This document shows positions 22,901-34,620 of a DNA stretch of 64,000 nt, in pieces (the first letter of the stretch is position 1; each line of letters begins with the position of its first letter). Under the pieces are notes generated by a model, which worked only from the letters and a program-made list of their open reading frames with translations, was not told the origin of the DNA and did not search any database. This DNA is from Cymbidium sinense (Eukaryota; Streptophyta; Magnoliopsida; Asparagales; Orchidaceae): assembly GCA_021442155.1 (NCBI GenBank), contig CM038221.1:153317601-153381600 (forward strand), in the 5' to 3' direction. The translations under genes and the position numbers were made by a program.

Positions 22901-23939
22901 CCGAGCAATCCTATATATCTTACTTAAAGACATTGAATTTATTCTGAAATTAAAATAATAAATAATTAATTATTTAAAATTTATATAGTCTTAATTTAAA
23001 TCAGGTTAAACAACTATATCAATTTAAATAAAGATATTCTTACCAATTCCCCCATAGATAAGCCCATCATATTGATTCAATCAAATTTGAAGTTAATTTA
23101 GTTATATGATTTAATATGAGTTCAAGCTAGATCAACATATAATTTTGGAGATATAAGATACTTTAGTATCACAACATTATTAAGTGATGTTATGTATTTA
23201 AATTTTTCTATATTTCTCAATAATAAATTTATTAATAATGATTATATAATAATTCAATGACATCTAAAAATTAATCAAAATTGCTAATATTTTAATCTTT
23301 CACACCTTATATAATCATAAAGTTACTAACATTTTAAAATCTTGAAATATTACAAAAAATGCAATCAATTAAGTATGAATCATAATACAAACTTTTAGAC
23401 CTTAAATCATCTAATTATTCAAATAAAAATTATTGGAATCAACATTGTGATCATACAATCTTCATTTTTTTAGCAAACTTATGATTCAAGAGAGCATCTC
23501 ATGATAAAGCATAATAATTCCAAGATTATCTAAATACAAGTATAAATGGATTGAAAGCAAGCATTCTGAAGTATGATTTTAAATTTCTTAAAATCTTTCA
23601 AGGAATTCAGCAACCTTAAATTTTTGCTTACCCATAGTTAAAATAAACATCTTGATGAGATGAATTTGATGGGTCTAAGATCACTTAGTTTTGATATCAT
23701 TAATATATTAAGAAGTTTAAGAACTAATAAATAACCTAGGAGAATAATATGATCTAGTGGAATGTCATAAATTTTAAATAATATGATTGGACCTCTACAA
23801 AATTTTATAAATAAACTCTACATCTACACATTTAAGAAGATTAGGAGAAGGCCCAAAATGGATTATAAAGAAGAGAATATAAACTCTATATATTAGAAGC
23901 TCACATCCATCATCATTGAAAATATTGGTATCTACAACT
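22901..23939. other. AT-rich spacer, nothing recognised
   Basis: No exon, LTR-family homology or transposon domain seen. It separates the host gene 5' end from the truncated LTR of element D. Confidence 0.45.
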
Positions 23940-24779
23940 AGTGAGAAGGTTAATGCCCAACGTTAAGCAATCTATTTAATTACCTTTCTTATACTTCATT
24001 AATTTAATTAGCCACTTATTCATGAGCCTTAAATGATATGCAAATGAAAAATTAAAATTGCAATACTTCTAAAGGACCTAATGTAATTGGCTCATGCTAA
24101 AATATTAATTAGATTAAAGAATCTAATTAAGTACTTTTATGATTTTCACGTACTCATAGGTTAATCATAATTTTCTTAAGAGCCTTTATGTTATTGAACA
24201 CATAATAAAGAGGAACCCGTGAATTCAAATTAGATAATCTGATCTAATTACCATTTTAATTTGATTTAATTTAACCATTAATTACCTAATTAATTCCTTA
24301 ATTAAGTCATGATTTGATTAAACCCTCACATGAAAAGAGACTTCAGCAAATGATCAAGGAAGACGCCTTGGTCATTCACCCCTATCATTTCTACTGTTAA
24401 CCATGAATAATAATCATTAATAATCAAAAATTTATTATTTTAATAATTTTAATAATCATTAAATTAATTAGGGAGGGTAATTAAGATTAAAAATTCAAAT
24501 TCTCACAATTACCTAGCTAATAAATTTCAAAGACATCCCATAGTATCAACACATTTAATTTGAGACTCATTATCCAAGTAATTAGGCCTTAACTAATTAA
24601 GAAAAAATTCAAATCCTAATTAAGCTTTAATCATTGTTCAAACCATAGGGAAATCATTTTTATCAAATTATCCTCTATTTATTCTTTCAAAAATGGGTTT
24701 ATTTGTATTTTTAAGATTTTTCTATAATTAGTTGTGAATTTTTGAAGTTCAGAGCAATTAAAGACATTTTTAAGCCTAC

Positions 24780-24880
24780 TTAATCCCTAATTATATCGAT
24801 GCCACGTGGGAGCTGACGTGGCAATGCTTTTCACGTGATGCAGCGAGATTTGCCATTTAAATCGTCTGACGTGGCATACT
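24780..24880. promoter_or_regulatory. Cluster of ACGT-core (G-box/ABRE-like) sites in LTR
   Basis: Within 75 bases there are CCACGTGG (24,802), TGACGTGGC (24,814), CACGTG (24,832) and TGACGTGGC (24,868). ACGT cores are binding sites of plant bZIP/bHLH factors. The equivalent place in the plus-strand LTR of element E keeps GCCACGTCAGC (52,559), while in the gene-less copy (36,310-36,350) the sites have decayed. Regulatory use is inferred. Confidence 0.45.
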
Positions 24881-25999
24881 AAGTAAGCGATGGTGGATGC
24901 GCTTTTATCCCCGCCATTTGATCTTGGATCAAACGGTGAGAATTAATCTCGCGGATCTAATAGGATAAAATTGAATAATCTAATCGGATTAATCACGACC
25001 ATCTGTTCCAATCATACGGAATGGACGGCGAATGATCCTTCATCCCCTGAGCGACGAAAGACGGACACCGTCCGCCCTCTTCCAGTCGATCCAAGCTCGT
25101 TGGAGCTCGTGAGACTCTGGAATCGATTCCAAAAGCTTTAAGGAAGAGATCTAAGAGAATCCTATGGTTGAAATCGCGTGAAATGATAAAACTCTTCACA
25201 AAAGACCAACACCTTAAGGGATTTCTACAGTTTCCAAGAGTTTATCTCGCCTAAGCTCAAGACTGGTGGTCCAACGACTGAGGTAACTTCATCTTGAAAA
25301 GATGAAACCCTGTTGAGAAACCTGAGACTTGCCTCTTTGCCAGTGGCTTTGTGGACCAAGCATCGTGAAAGTTGGTCTAGGGACGTTCTCTGGTACTCGA
25401 ATCATTCAAGAATCGATTCGTTTCACCTTGCCATAACTTGGAGAATGTGTGGGTGAAGTTAATTTAGATTTGGTAGAGTTTATGTGAGGTTGGACAGAGA
25501 TGAGCCTCAGTTTCGCTCAGGTTTGATGTCACCGGTGATGGGGAGCTCAATGGAGTCGAAAAAGCACTAGGGAAGCTCGTCTCGACTCATTGAAACTCTG
25601 AGGATGATTCTTTGTAGTTTAGAATGAGATGGGGAGGAGTATACTCTCCTCCCCTTAAAATCAAACAATGGAGATTAGTTTTAATTTTGGCAGGCATCTC
25701 GTTGGCGTGGGCAGAGAGCGTCGAGGATGGATGAGGTGGGCGTGAGTGGATGCTGCTCAGGATTGGCTGAGGTGGCATGTCCTTCCTCCCCAATGTGAGC
25801 TAATGGGATGTCTTGGGTTAGCTCACCTCCTTTAACTCATGGCTGACCCAACTAATTTTATGTTAGATTAGCAGTAGGTCAGAGGTCCATTTTAAGCTTT
25901 GGGTGGCTGCTATGGGCAAAAGGGTAAGTAAGACCATCCAAATGGAGATTTTATCTCATTGGAGGGCTTTACCCAATGGGACTTAGCCTAATTCAAGTC

Positions 26000-26960
26000 A
26001 AATTGGGTTGGATTTGATTTCGGCTGACCCATGGTGACCCAAGGATGGGTCATGCTAAGTTTGATTAAGTTTGAGCTTGGTTTGACTCAATTTGACACAT
26101 GTCAAATTGGATTAAATTGGGCTAAGTTGACCAATGGGTCAAATTGAGTCAAACTAAGAGTTGGATCATGTTCACATTATGATTTGAGATGTTTGAGTTT
26201 AATTGATTTGATTTGGTTTGGAGTGGATTTGAATTTGGCTTTATGGGTTCATATGGGTCAAATGGGCTAAGTTGACCAATTTGGTCAAATTGACCAAATT
26301 GGCTTTGGTTAGGAGTTGAACTAGGTTCAATTGATGATTTGAAGATGATTGTTGGTGTTGATTTCAATTAATTTTGATTTAAAAATGATTTAGATCAATT
26401 TGACCATTTATGTCCATCTAGGCTAAATGGGTCAATTGGATTCAATCAAGGGCTTAATCATTTTCAACAATCGATTTATGATGGATTGGAAGCATTGATT
26501 CCAATCAATTTGGATTGGAAAAAGATTTGTCTTTTAGGTCAAATTGGGTCAACTTAGGTCAAGGGGCCAATTGGATTTGGTTTGGCTCAGTTTGATGATT
26601 GATTTATGTTCAAGGATCAATTTATGGTTGGTATGGATCATTGGTTTCAATTAATTTTGTTTAAAATGAAGTTTAGTTCAATTTTAATCATATAGGCTAA
26701 TTGGGTCAACTTGGGCCAAGTGGTCAATTAGATTTGTTTAACCCAATTGATTGTAATTAGACAATCAAGTGTGATCAACAATCATAATAGAAGGGATGAA
26801 ATAGGTTGGCCCAATCCAATTTGGGTTGGATTGAACTTTGGATAAAATTGGCACTTTAGATCACTTTGGTTCAAGTGAACCAAATGGGTCAATTTGAGTT
26901 AAATTAGGTTGAATTAGGTTGTATTGAGTTTAATGATTGATTTAGGATTGATTTATAGGT
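26000..26960. repeat. GGTCAA/TTGACC-rich low-complexity LTR segment
   Basis: Phrases like GGGTCAAATTG and AAGTTGACCAAT recur irregularly. By eye I count about 17 matches to TTGACC, TTGACT or their complements, far above chance for this length. TTGAC(C/T) is the W-box bound by WRKY factors. The homologous segment of the other LTR copy (37,600-38,500) has the same character. Confidence 0.7.
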
Positions 26961-27639
26961 TTTAAAAGAGTTTGAAATGATGATTTAAATGTTTAGAATG
27001 CTTTTGTGAAAATCAATTGGGTTTTATTTGATTGAAGGAGCTTTGGGTTAAGTCCAAAGGGTTAGGTTATGGGATCAAAATGGGTTTGGGTTTAAATCAT
27101 TTTAGCTTGGAGCATGGATATGAAAAGAGATTCAATTGGGTTTTATTTGGCAGATTAGAGGTTGGATTTGCACGAATGGATATGCATAGGTCTAGTTTAG
27201 GCCATAGAATAGGTAGGTTCCCCTAGTCCTAAGGTATAGTATAAACTTATGGCACACCTTCCTAAGTTTCTAGGCTTGGGTTTAGTGTTCACATAATCCC
27301 TAGAAGTGTCCTGTGATTAGGAAAATCTAAGTGTCTAGAAAACTCCTAAGTCTAAGATAGGAGGAATGAACCATCACTCCAAAAGTGAGGTCAATAAAAG
27401 GGCCCATAATTGATGTGGTGTAACTGACAAGGCACACCGCACATATTGGCATTATCTGGGTGATCAACAACACCCAGAAAACATTACAAGCACTAAGGAT
27501 GGATATTCAAACTTAAACAAAGAGGTAAGTGGAACCATGAATCCTAACGTGATGCAATTCGCTTCATGCCGAGGGCATAAAGAAGATGAGTAGATTTAGT
27601 TTAGTTGGTTCATAATTGATTTCGTACCAAGGGAATGAA

Positions 27640-27975
27640 TGAAGATCCACTAGGGATTGAAGTTAGATTGAGTTTGTTTATGCTTGGTTGACTTTAATTG
27701 AATTTATGAAAGAGGGATCCACTAGGGATTGGGTTTGATTGAGTTAGATTGGAATCCACTGGGAATTATGATTGTGATTGGGTTTATTTTGATTTGATTG
27801 GATTGGTTTGTTGTTGATTGATTTTCTTTGAATTTGAATTTGATTGATAGATTTAGAGGGGGATCCACTAGGGATATAAATTTGGTTGAATTTATTTGAT
27901 TTAGTTTGTTGATTTGTTTTGATTTGGTTTGAGGTTGAGTTTGATTGATTTATTTTGACTCCACTAGGGATGTAA
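27640..27975 (-). repeat. Dispersed GATCCACTAGGGAT minisatellite
   Basis: Five copies of a GATCCACTAGGGAT-like word at 27,643, 27,716, 27,752, 27,862 and 27,958, separated by TTGATT-rich filler. It lies between the 3' LTR and integrase of element D, in the equivalent of the element's 3' untranslated region. Confidence 0.65.
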
Positions 27976-28500
27976 GTTTGAGTTTGTTTGAGGACTAGAC
28001 TCAAACTTGAAGTAGTCATGAGGAAGAGGAGTCGTTGGGGGTCTTACCCTAATTCTCAAATATAAACACAGACCTAGTCAGTGTACGATGGTTAGTTCAA
28101 GAAGAAAGCTCAAGGACTCACATCTTCTTAAACAAAGCCAACAGTCACACTAGCTACGTAGTAGATCAAACCTGACCTAGAGTAGCTACTAAGTGAGAGT
28201 CGTAGGGGGACTTATCTCAACTCAAAATAGCCCAAAGTAATTAGATTTATTTTTAGTTTTGTTTGTATTTGTGTGAAATTTTGTGTTTGTGCTATGCTAA
28301 TGAGGGATAAGATACCGCTCGTATTCTCTTGTACCTACCCTAAACACACCACGCAAGTTTGGAAATTAGAAAGCTTCTAATTTAAAGAGATATTTGATTT
28401 GAAATGCAATTTTATTAATGAAAAATTACTTTGAACATTATTTTATGGATGATATTTCTTAATATAAAGCCTGATAAATGGAAGCATTGGACGTTCTCCT

Positions 28501-28683
28501 TTAAGGTTGATGAGCTGGTATGATCCACCTTGGTAGGCCTTTTTTATGGCAAAAAGGCCTTTCCAAGTCAGTTCGAACTTGCCTCCCATCTTGCAACAGA
28601 CAATAATTGATCTTGGCAGAACTAAAACAAGCTCTAGGGTGGACTAGCTTGTTGTGAGCTTGAATCATTTTTACTTTGTACAA
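28501..28683 (-). pseudogene. Element D pol C-terminus
   Basis: Open 60-codon segment just downstream of integrase, with NKLVHPRACF and RTDLERPF corresponding to the VRPRxF and WEGPF landmarks found after the integrase core in plant gypsy elements. The frame is terminal, with the stop at 28,501. Upstream, an ALYAYRTT-like block near 28,925-28,900 and SLLYGSK near 28,860 are readable with frame changes. Confidence 0.7.
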
Positions 28684-28699
28684 CTCGAGGATCTGGCAT

Positions 28700-29480
28700 G
28701 CTCATAAACGTTTCTCCTCCAAACCTTAAATCTCTTCTAACCACAACCTGACGTCCTATTCAGTTATGATTTTGCTACCCATAGCTATCCTTAGTGATGG
28801 GAGTTAAACTTCTAATGGTAGAATGACTTTAGACCCATACAATAAGGAGAAACGAGTGGATTGAATTGGAGTTTTCTAGGTAGTACGATAGGCATACAAA
28901 GCTTCAACTAACTGCTCATGCCACCGTCATTTATTATCGCTGAGAGTCTTCTTGAGTATTTTGATGAGAATTTTATTGAAGGCTTCTATTAAACCATTTT
29001 CCCGTGGGTAGTAGATGGTAGAGTATCTCCAATATATGTTGTGTCTCTAGGTGAAGTTATTGATCTTAGCATTCTTGAATGTAGTACCATTATCATATAT
29101 GATTCGGCGGGGCACCCCAAATCTATATACAATATTATTCCTGAAAAATTAGAGCATATGCTGAGCTTTGACCTCCCTGAGCGAAATCGCCTCCGACCAC
29201 TTGGAAAAGTAGTCCATAGCTGCTAGGATACACTGGTAACCGTTAGACGAAGGATGATCAATTGGACCCATTATGTCAGTACCCCAATACTTGAATGACC
29301 ATGAGGCCAAGTTTGGATGAAGAATGTTGGGTGGCTGGTGTAGGACCACTCCGTGTACTTGGCATTGGTGGCATCACTTGGCTACGTCCATACAATTTAT
29401 GATCATTACTAGCCAATAATATATGAGTCTCTTGATTTTGATTTTCATCTTGGGACTGGATTGATGAGCTCTGCATAATC
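28700..29480 (-). pseudogene. Element D integrase
   Basis: Decayed gypsy integrase. N to C: a CHQCQVHG knuckle remnant near 29,370, then the open segment 29,349-29,149 with WSFKYWGTDIMGPI (first catalytic Asp), SSNGYQCILAAMDYFSKW (second landmark) and EAISLREV. The RNGTTF-like region near 29,090 reads on, and the LYAYRTT block follows. Integrase would insert the cDNA; here frameshifts and stops abolish it. Wording of the core fits Tat/Athila-type gypsy integrases. Confidence 0.85.
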
Positions 29481-29949
29481 CTGAGTGTACTTGGGTCACG
29501 AGCTTTACGTTTGCCTAAACAACATGATCACATATGATCGAAGGATCGTCAGTATAAGACACCATCCACGAGGGCATAGGAGACTGCCCTGTCCTTGACT
29601 TGATGGACTTGAGACATCTCTTGAGATATTTTGCTTTTGTTTAGGTAATCAATGAAGGCTTGCCTTCAATCCAGTTCATCATCTTTTTTGGTAATGGCAA
29701 CCTCCCCTTCAAGAGAGTACTTGTCAATGAGTTCAACATCAATAAGAGACATGACCTTTCTATTATGGACCTCTATTGATATGGACTAATCTTCTGGACA
29801 TTTCAATTCCTTGGCAATCTTGGCTAAGGCATATGTTATGACATTTTCTCCTCAAGGAATCTTGTAGATTATGATCTCTATGATTTGAGCTAACAACTCC
29901 ATGTTACTTGTGGTAGTGATGCAGTCTAGGCTTTAGGACCTTATAGGAC

Positions 29950-30384
29950 TCAACAATTAGATTGACCATTAGCTGTGAATCTATAAAGATGTTGATATTC
30001 TGGATGCCTAGAGAAATGACTAACTCCAAACTGATATCGTTGCCTCATATTCGGCTTCATTATGGTGCAAGGATCGGGTGGATAATATGAGAATCTTATC
30101 ATATCACGATCTAGCGTCAGGAGAACTATCCCTACCACTACCTTTCCTAAAAGAGTATATTGTGATTCTTCTCCTCTTTGAGAGGAAGTCGCACTATCAA
30201 AATACATCTCCCAGTGGTGAATATTGGTCTCCCCTAAGCTCATGATTTGTTCATCGGGGAGATCATCACTGAGCAAAGAATCTACAAGAAGTGGGTGTGT
30301 TGCTAAGAAATTTGAGAGTGCTTGTCCTTTTACCGCACAAAGGGATGCAAATGTGATGTCGAACTGTGATAATATCATGGACAA
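29950..30384 (-). pseudogene. Element D second (archaeal-type) RNase H region
   Basis: A 144-codon open frame joining the end of the normal RNase H, with SQFDITFASLCAVKGQALSN and FLATHPL (the VKGQALADFLADHP landmark), to an extra domain starting HHWEMYFDSATSS, the WxMYFDGAS opening of the archaeal-type RNase H found in Tat elements. VVGIVLLTLDRDMIRFSY follows as the second strand. The first catalytic Asp is present in YFD. The downstream part is frameshifted. This domain is the best evidence for Tat-branch membership. Confidence 0.8.
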
Positions 30385-30479
30385 TCTAGCAAACGTCCAG
30401 ATAGCATCGGCCGTGCCATGAGATATTGTAGTGGATAAATTCTAGAAATCAAGTTCACTTTATGAGAAAGCATATAATG

Positions 30480-31520
30480 TCATAGATTCTGTGCCACAAA
30501 ATTAAGTGTCGGAAATGCTTTTTAATTGGTGGATAGTTTACTTCAGCAGGTATAAGATGATAGCTGAGATAGTAAGTGCTTTCTCTTTCCCTTCATTGTT
30601 GGATTGGGTCAATAAAGTGCCAAGAGAGTCGTCTAATGTAATAGTATAAAGTATCAGCGACTTGCCAGGGATAGGGGCGGCTAAGATTAGTGGTGTCATG
30701 AGGTATTGCTTGATTCTTTGAAAGGCATGTTGGCACTTATCATCCCACTTGAACTTAGCATCCTTCTTGACTAGTGTTAAGAATGGCTGGCATTTGCCTG
30801 ATAGGTTAGATATAAAGTGTCTTAGATACGCTAACCTTCCTTAAAATGATATGAGTTGAGTTAAACTTTAAGGTGTGGCATTTTTAATATTGCTTTAATC
30901 TTCTCTGAGTCAATTTTAATTCCATGATGTCAGACAATAAACCCAAGAAAATTCCATGAAGATACTCCGAATACGCACTTCAGAGGGATCATTCGAGGTT
31001 ATACTATCTTAACTGCTCGAAAATTACTCTCAAGTTAAAGAGATGGTCTTTCTTTTCTTTGCTTTTGACTACAAGATCATCAACATAGCATTGTACTTGG
31101 TGATGAATGAGTTCATCAAAGATTCAAGTCATGGTCTACTGGCATGTGCCACCAAAATTTTAAGGCCAAAGGCATGACCTTATAGCAATAGATTCCAATT
31201 GGGGTTCTGAAAGCAGTGTTTTTCTCATCTTTAAGGGTCATCTTTATTTGGCTATATCCAATTGAACCATCTATGAAGCAGAAGACTACATGAGATGAGG
31301 TAATGTCCACCATCAGTTCTGATATTGGTAGTGAAAATACATCTTTTGGACATGCCTTATTAGAATCCCTAAACTTGACGCATATGCAGATTTGGCTATT
31401 TTTCTTCTTAACCAGAATGACGCTAGCCTACCAGGTGTGGTATTTTTTCTTCAAGATGAAATCAGCATCGATTAGTTCCTTGACTTCAAAAATGACATTA
31501 TGGTGTTAATTTTTGATTCA
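30480..31520 (-). pseudogene. Element D reverse transcriptase, main part
   Basis: Minus-strand RT resuming at 31,520 immediately beside the 8.1 kb insertion. Landmarks: VKELIDADFI near 31,480, SVILVKKKNSQICICVKFRD near 31,420-31,360, FIDGSIGYSQIKM near 31,275-31,235, FRTPIGIYCYKVMP near 31,205-31,165, and CYVDDLVV at 31,090-31,067 with both catalytic aspartates. RVIFEQLR follows, then FLG and the RNase H region to about 30,480. A few stops and frameshifts are present. The N-terminal continuation lies at 39,602-39,940. Confidence 0.88.
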
Positions 31521-33603
31521 TTTGTGTCTGTATATGAGGGGGGGGACACCACGCAGATCTGGGGATATACTTATTAAGATGATCGGATATGACATCAAGA
31601 AATTGTATACTATTTCAAAAGATAGAAATCACCACCCTATGATGGACCTAATCACCTAATAAGGACTCCTAAGGCATGATGGGTCTTCAATTATACCATA
31701 TATTTTTCTCCTACTTTACATGAATGAATAAAGTAGGGTTTATTTAAACCGAGTTCTAAAGTTTTCTATGGGGGCAAGCCCCCATAGTTAATTACATCTT
31801 AAGAGAAGTGAATTCATCAAGAATACTCTCGATTAAAGTAGACAATTATTATCTCTAAAGAATTCAAAGATAGGACTATCAATAAATTGGTTGTATTTTA
31901 GAAGATTAAGTGGGATGGATCAAAAGGGGAGAGTTATTATCGAAACCAAAGGAGATGAGTAGGGAGTACTCATGAAACTAAAAAATCTAGTGAGCACTCT
32001 AATTTATCCTATAGTTGGGCTTTATATATTTGAAATTGAGAAAATTTTATTATTTGAGTTGAAATTTTATTAGAAATCTAAGACTTATAATTCCACAATA
32101 TAAGATTATGAAAATATCTAAGAGGTGAGGATTTATGCTTGTAGCCTGCAAAGGAAAACAACAACCTCAGATCCTAAATCTAGAGAACTTTGGCGAGGGC
32201 CAAAGTACGACCTAAATCTAAGGCGAAAGTGGGTATATGGTTTACCTCCATAAGAGAGAGTAAACCACCCGATTGCTGGACTTATCTCTGCCTAGAGTTG
32301 CAGCCAGCTAACTCCTCCTACATTTAAAAATCATGTGGTCAAGTCATATGCTTTGCTAGATGGTTGGACTGTTATTTATGTAGAAAAGAAACTAAGTCCT
32401 TAAACCCACTTTCTAAGAGAGTAGAGCATGAGAGGTATGAATAATAACTTAAATCTAATGCAAATTCTTATCAAATTTTATTTAATTACAGAATTTTTAT
32501 TTTGATACAGGCTATAGGATTTTGTATGCCTAAATGCATGATAAATTAATTTTGGGTCAAATTAAAAGAGAAAGAGGTGTTCTTTCATCATAAGCTCTAA
32601 AAGGTTAAGCCCATTTCTTTCTAGCAAAGATAGAAGCCCTCTCTTAACAATAGTAAAATAAGATGATTATGCATGATATTAAACATACAACGTCTAGTTA
32701 AGGGGTTACTAAATATTGTATTGTCTTGATTTAATACATATGCCTTTACATGAGATTATGAGTTATTTTAGAGATTTAGTTATGAGTTGTTAGTTTGGAT
32801 AGAAAAATTATTAATTTTTTATCCCAGGGGCCTAATCTCATCTAGGTCATACAACAATCACCAATCTAAACAAACTATGAAAAGGCATGCTTTTTTCTAA
32901 TGCACAAGCTAAATAAAATATCAAATAATTTTATAAAGTTATCGTAAAAGAATAAAAGGGTGATGCGGTCGGTTACCGCCGTACAACCCAAAAAAAAATG
33001 TGGGTAGCCGAGCTCTACCCTTATATATCCTGGCATAATAAAAGAATAATTAATACAAATGATGAATGTTATGGGGGGTCTTCATTCTTCATTCTTCCTT
33101 CTTCATTTCTTCATCTTCCATTTTTTCATTTGATCTGATTCATTTCTTTCTTCCTTTGTCTTGATTTGGATGTGCTTGCTCAAAGGCATCATATGATACA
33201 TAAGACTTGGTCTTATAATCAATGCTCATGCTAATCCTCCATAACACTTATCCTAATCATAATGAAAAATTACATTAAAAAAAAAATTAAAGCTAACTAC
33301 ACCTGCAAAATAAATGTTAGATAAACACACCATACAACCTAAACAATTATATGAATAATTTAGTCTTAGCACCCCACACATGGGTAACCAAGCCCACCTG
33401 TCCTAATTTGGGCTATGCTTAGGGGTATAAGCAACATGCACAACAAATAATTTATATTTTTATTACAGCGGCCACTTAAGCATAACCCCCTGCAAAAAAT
33501 ATGATTAGGCTAATAACGGCCTAACATCCAGACTACGCACATACACCCTAACATACAGTCTACAATAATACATTACAAAACAAGCATACACCGTCCTAAC
33601 ATA

Positions 33604-33630
33604 AAGCTAGAAGTGGTGACTTAGTCTAAA
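33604..33630 (-). other. Conserved LTR island 1
   Basis: GCTAGAAGTGGTGACTTAGT is kept in this copy, in the LTR of D (about 50,687-50,712) and in the inverted LTR of E (54,903-54,927), although flanking sequence has diverged considerably. Its role is unknown. Confidence 0.55.
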
Positions 33631-34202
33631 GTGTGTGCATCAAGGCTTGTGTGGTATGTCATAACTAGGCTTTAGAGTTATAATTTTACTATGTGTGAAG
33701 AATTCAAATTATAAAGGGTTGATTTCTCTTTAAGTGATTTAATTAATTTGAAGATTTTAATTAGTTATTTTCTTATGTTTTATTTGACCTAGAAAAATAA
33801 CTAAGTGTTATAAAGAGAAGAAAGAGAGGAGACCCCTCTTTCATCATTATCTTAAGTCACTTCTAAAGCAAGTTAATCAATTCTCTTTAGTGAATGACTT
33901 ATTACATGTTTTGATTAATCCTAAGTTTATGTTCACTCTAAATGACCTTATATAATAAGAAAGACATCTTAAGATTAGTTAGAATGAATTACTATCATAT
34001 AATACATATCCATTCATTTCTTTCCATCATGTACATCATGCATATGATTAAATCCTAGGCATAGTTATATATGCAATTTGCCTTTTAACACACTTAAATG
34101 ATGGATGCAAAGAAGTGTGTTTGTAATTTAAACATTTCATTTGATTGAATCATGAATGCATATCATTTTAATAGAAAAAGGGATTTCCATCCATCAGCTA
34201 AG

Positions 34203-34620
34203 CACACATTCACATGTATAAAAGTTTTAAGTGAGTACGACGTCATTGTTCTACACTAGGGGCGTAAGGTGCAAGACCTACTTAGGGCTACTTAAAGCCT
34301 CACAGCCCCGGGATGTCTAGACTAATATACCACTTTTTTTAGAAACATATGGATGTATAAGCAACTATAAGGATATGAAAACCCATGCAAAAGTGATATT
34401 TTTGATTTACTTAATCAATGTTTCTTACTCATTGATTATATCACACATTCATATGTGTAAGAGTTTTAAGTGGGTACGACGCCATTGTTCTACACCAGGG
34501 GCATAAAGTACAAAATCTACTTAGGGCTACTTAAAGCCTCGCAACCCCGGGATGTCCTGACTAATATACCACTTTTATTATATACATACGAATGTACAAA
34601 AAGAACCACAAGAATAAGAA
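34203..34620. repeat. 239 bp tandem duplication with conserved LTR island 2
   Basis: Two direct copies start at CACACATT 34,203 and 34,442. Each holds ACTTAGGGCTACTTAAAGCC followed by a C/G-rich CCCCGGGATGTC. The second copy is incomplete at its right end. The LTR of E has a single inverted copy near 54,180-54,340, so the duplication is specific to this copy or its lineage. Confidence 0.8.

Larger units (their letters stand above)
23940..27395 (-). repeat. Truncated 3' LTR of giant Tat-like element D
   Basis: Aligns in direct orientation with 35,290-39,590. The AT-rich part has shared blocks such as GCAATACTTCTAAAGGACCTAATG, matching GCAATGCTTCTAAGAAAAG..GGCCTAATG (broken here for brevity), and TTATTGAAC. 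A GC-rich block at 24,780-25,800 matches 36,300-37,500, and the TTGGGTCAA-rich part matches 37,550-39,500. The terminus AAAAGTGAGGTCAATA matches AAAAGTGAGGTCAACA at the end of the other copy. The homologue of 31,521-35,290 is missing on the left, so this LTR has lost its 3' half. It lies downstream of the integrase of element D, as a 3' LTR should. Confidence 0.72.

Noticed and set aside
25587..25793. Minus-strand frame in the GC-rich LTR block
   Set aside because: It falls in LTR sequence shared with 36,300-37,500 and is not conserved as a frame there.
27744..28019. Asn/Gln/Ser-rich minus-strand frame of 91 codons
   Set aside because: Produced by the TTGATT-rich minisatellite; low complexity with no conserved counterpart.
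28335..28365. ACACACCACGCAAG resembles the ACACCACGCAGATCT at the LTR left end
   Set aside because: Only about 11 bases match and the flanks are unrelated. An LTR border here would run into integrase, so I treat it as chance.
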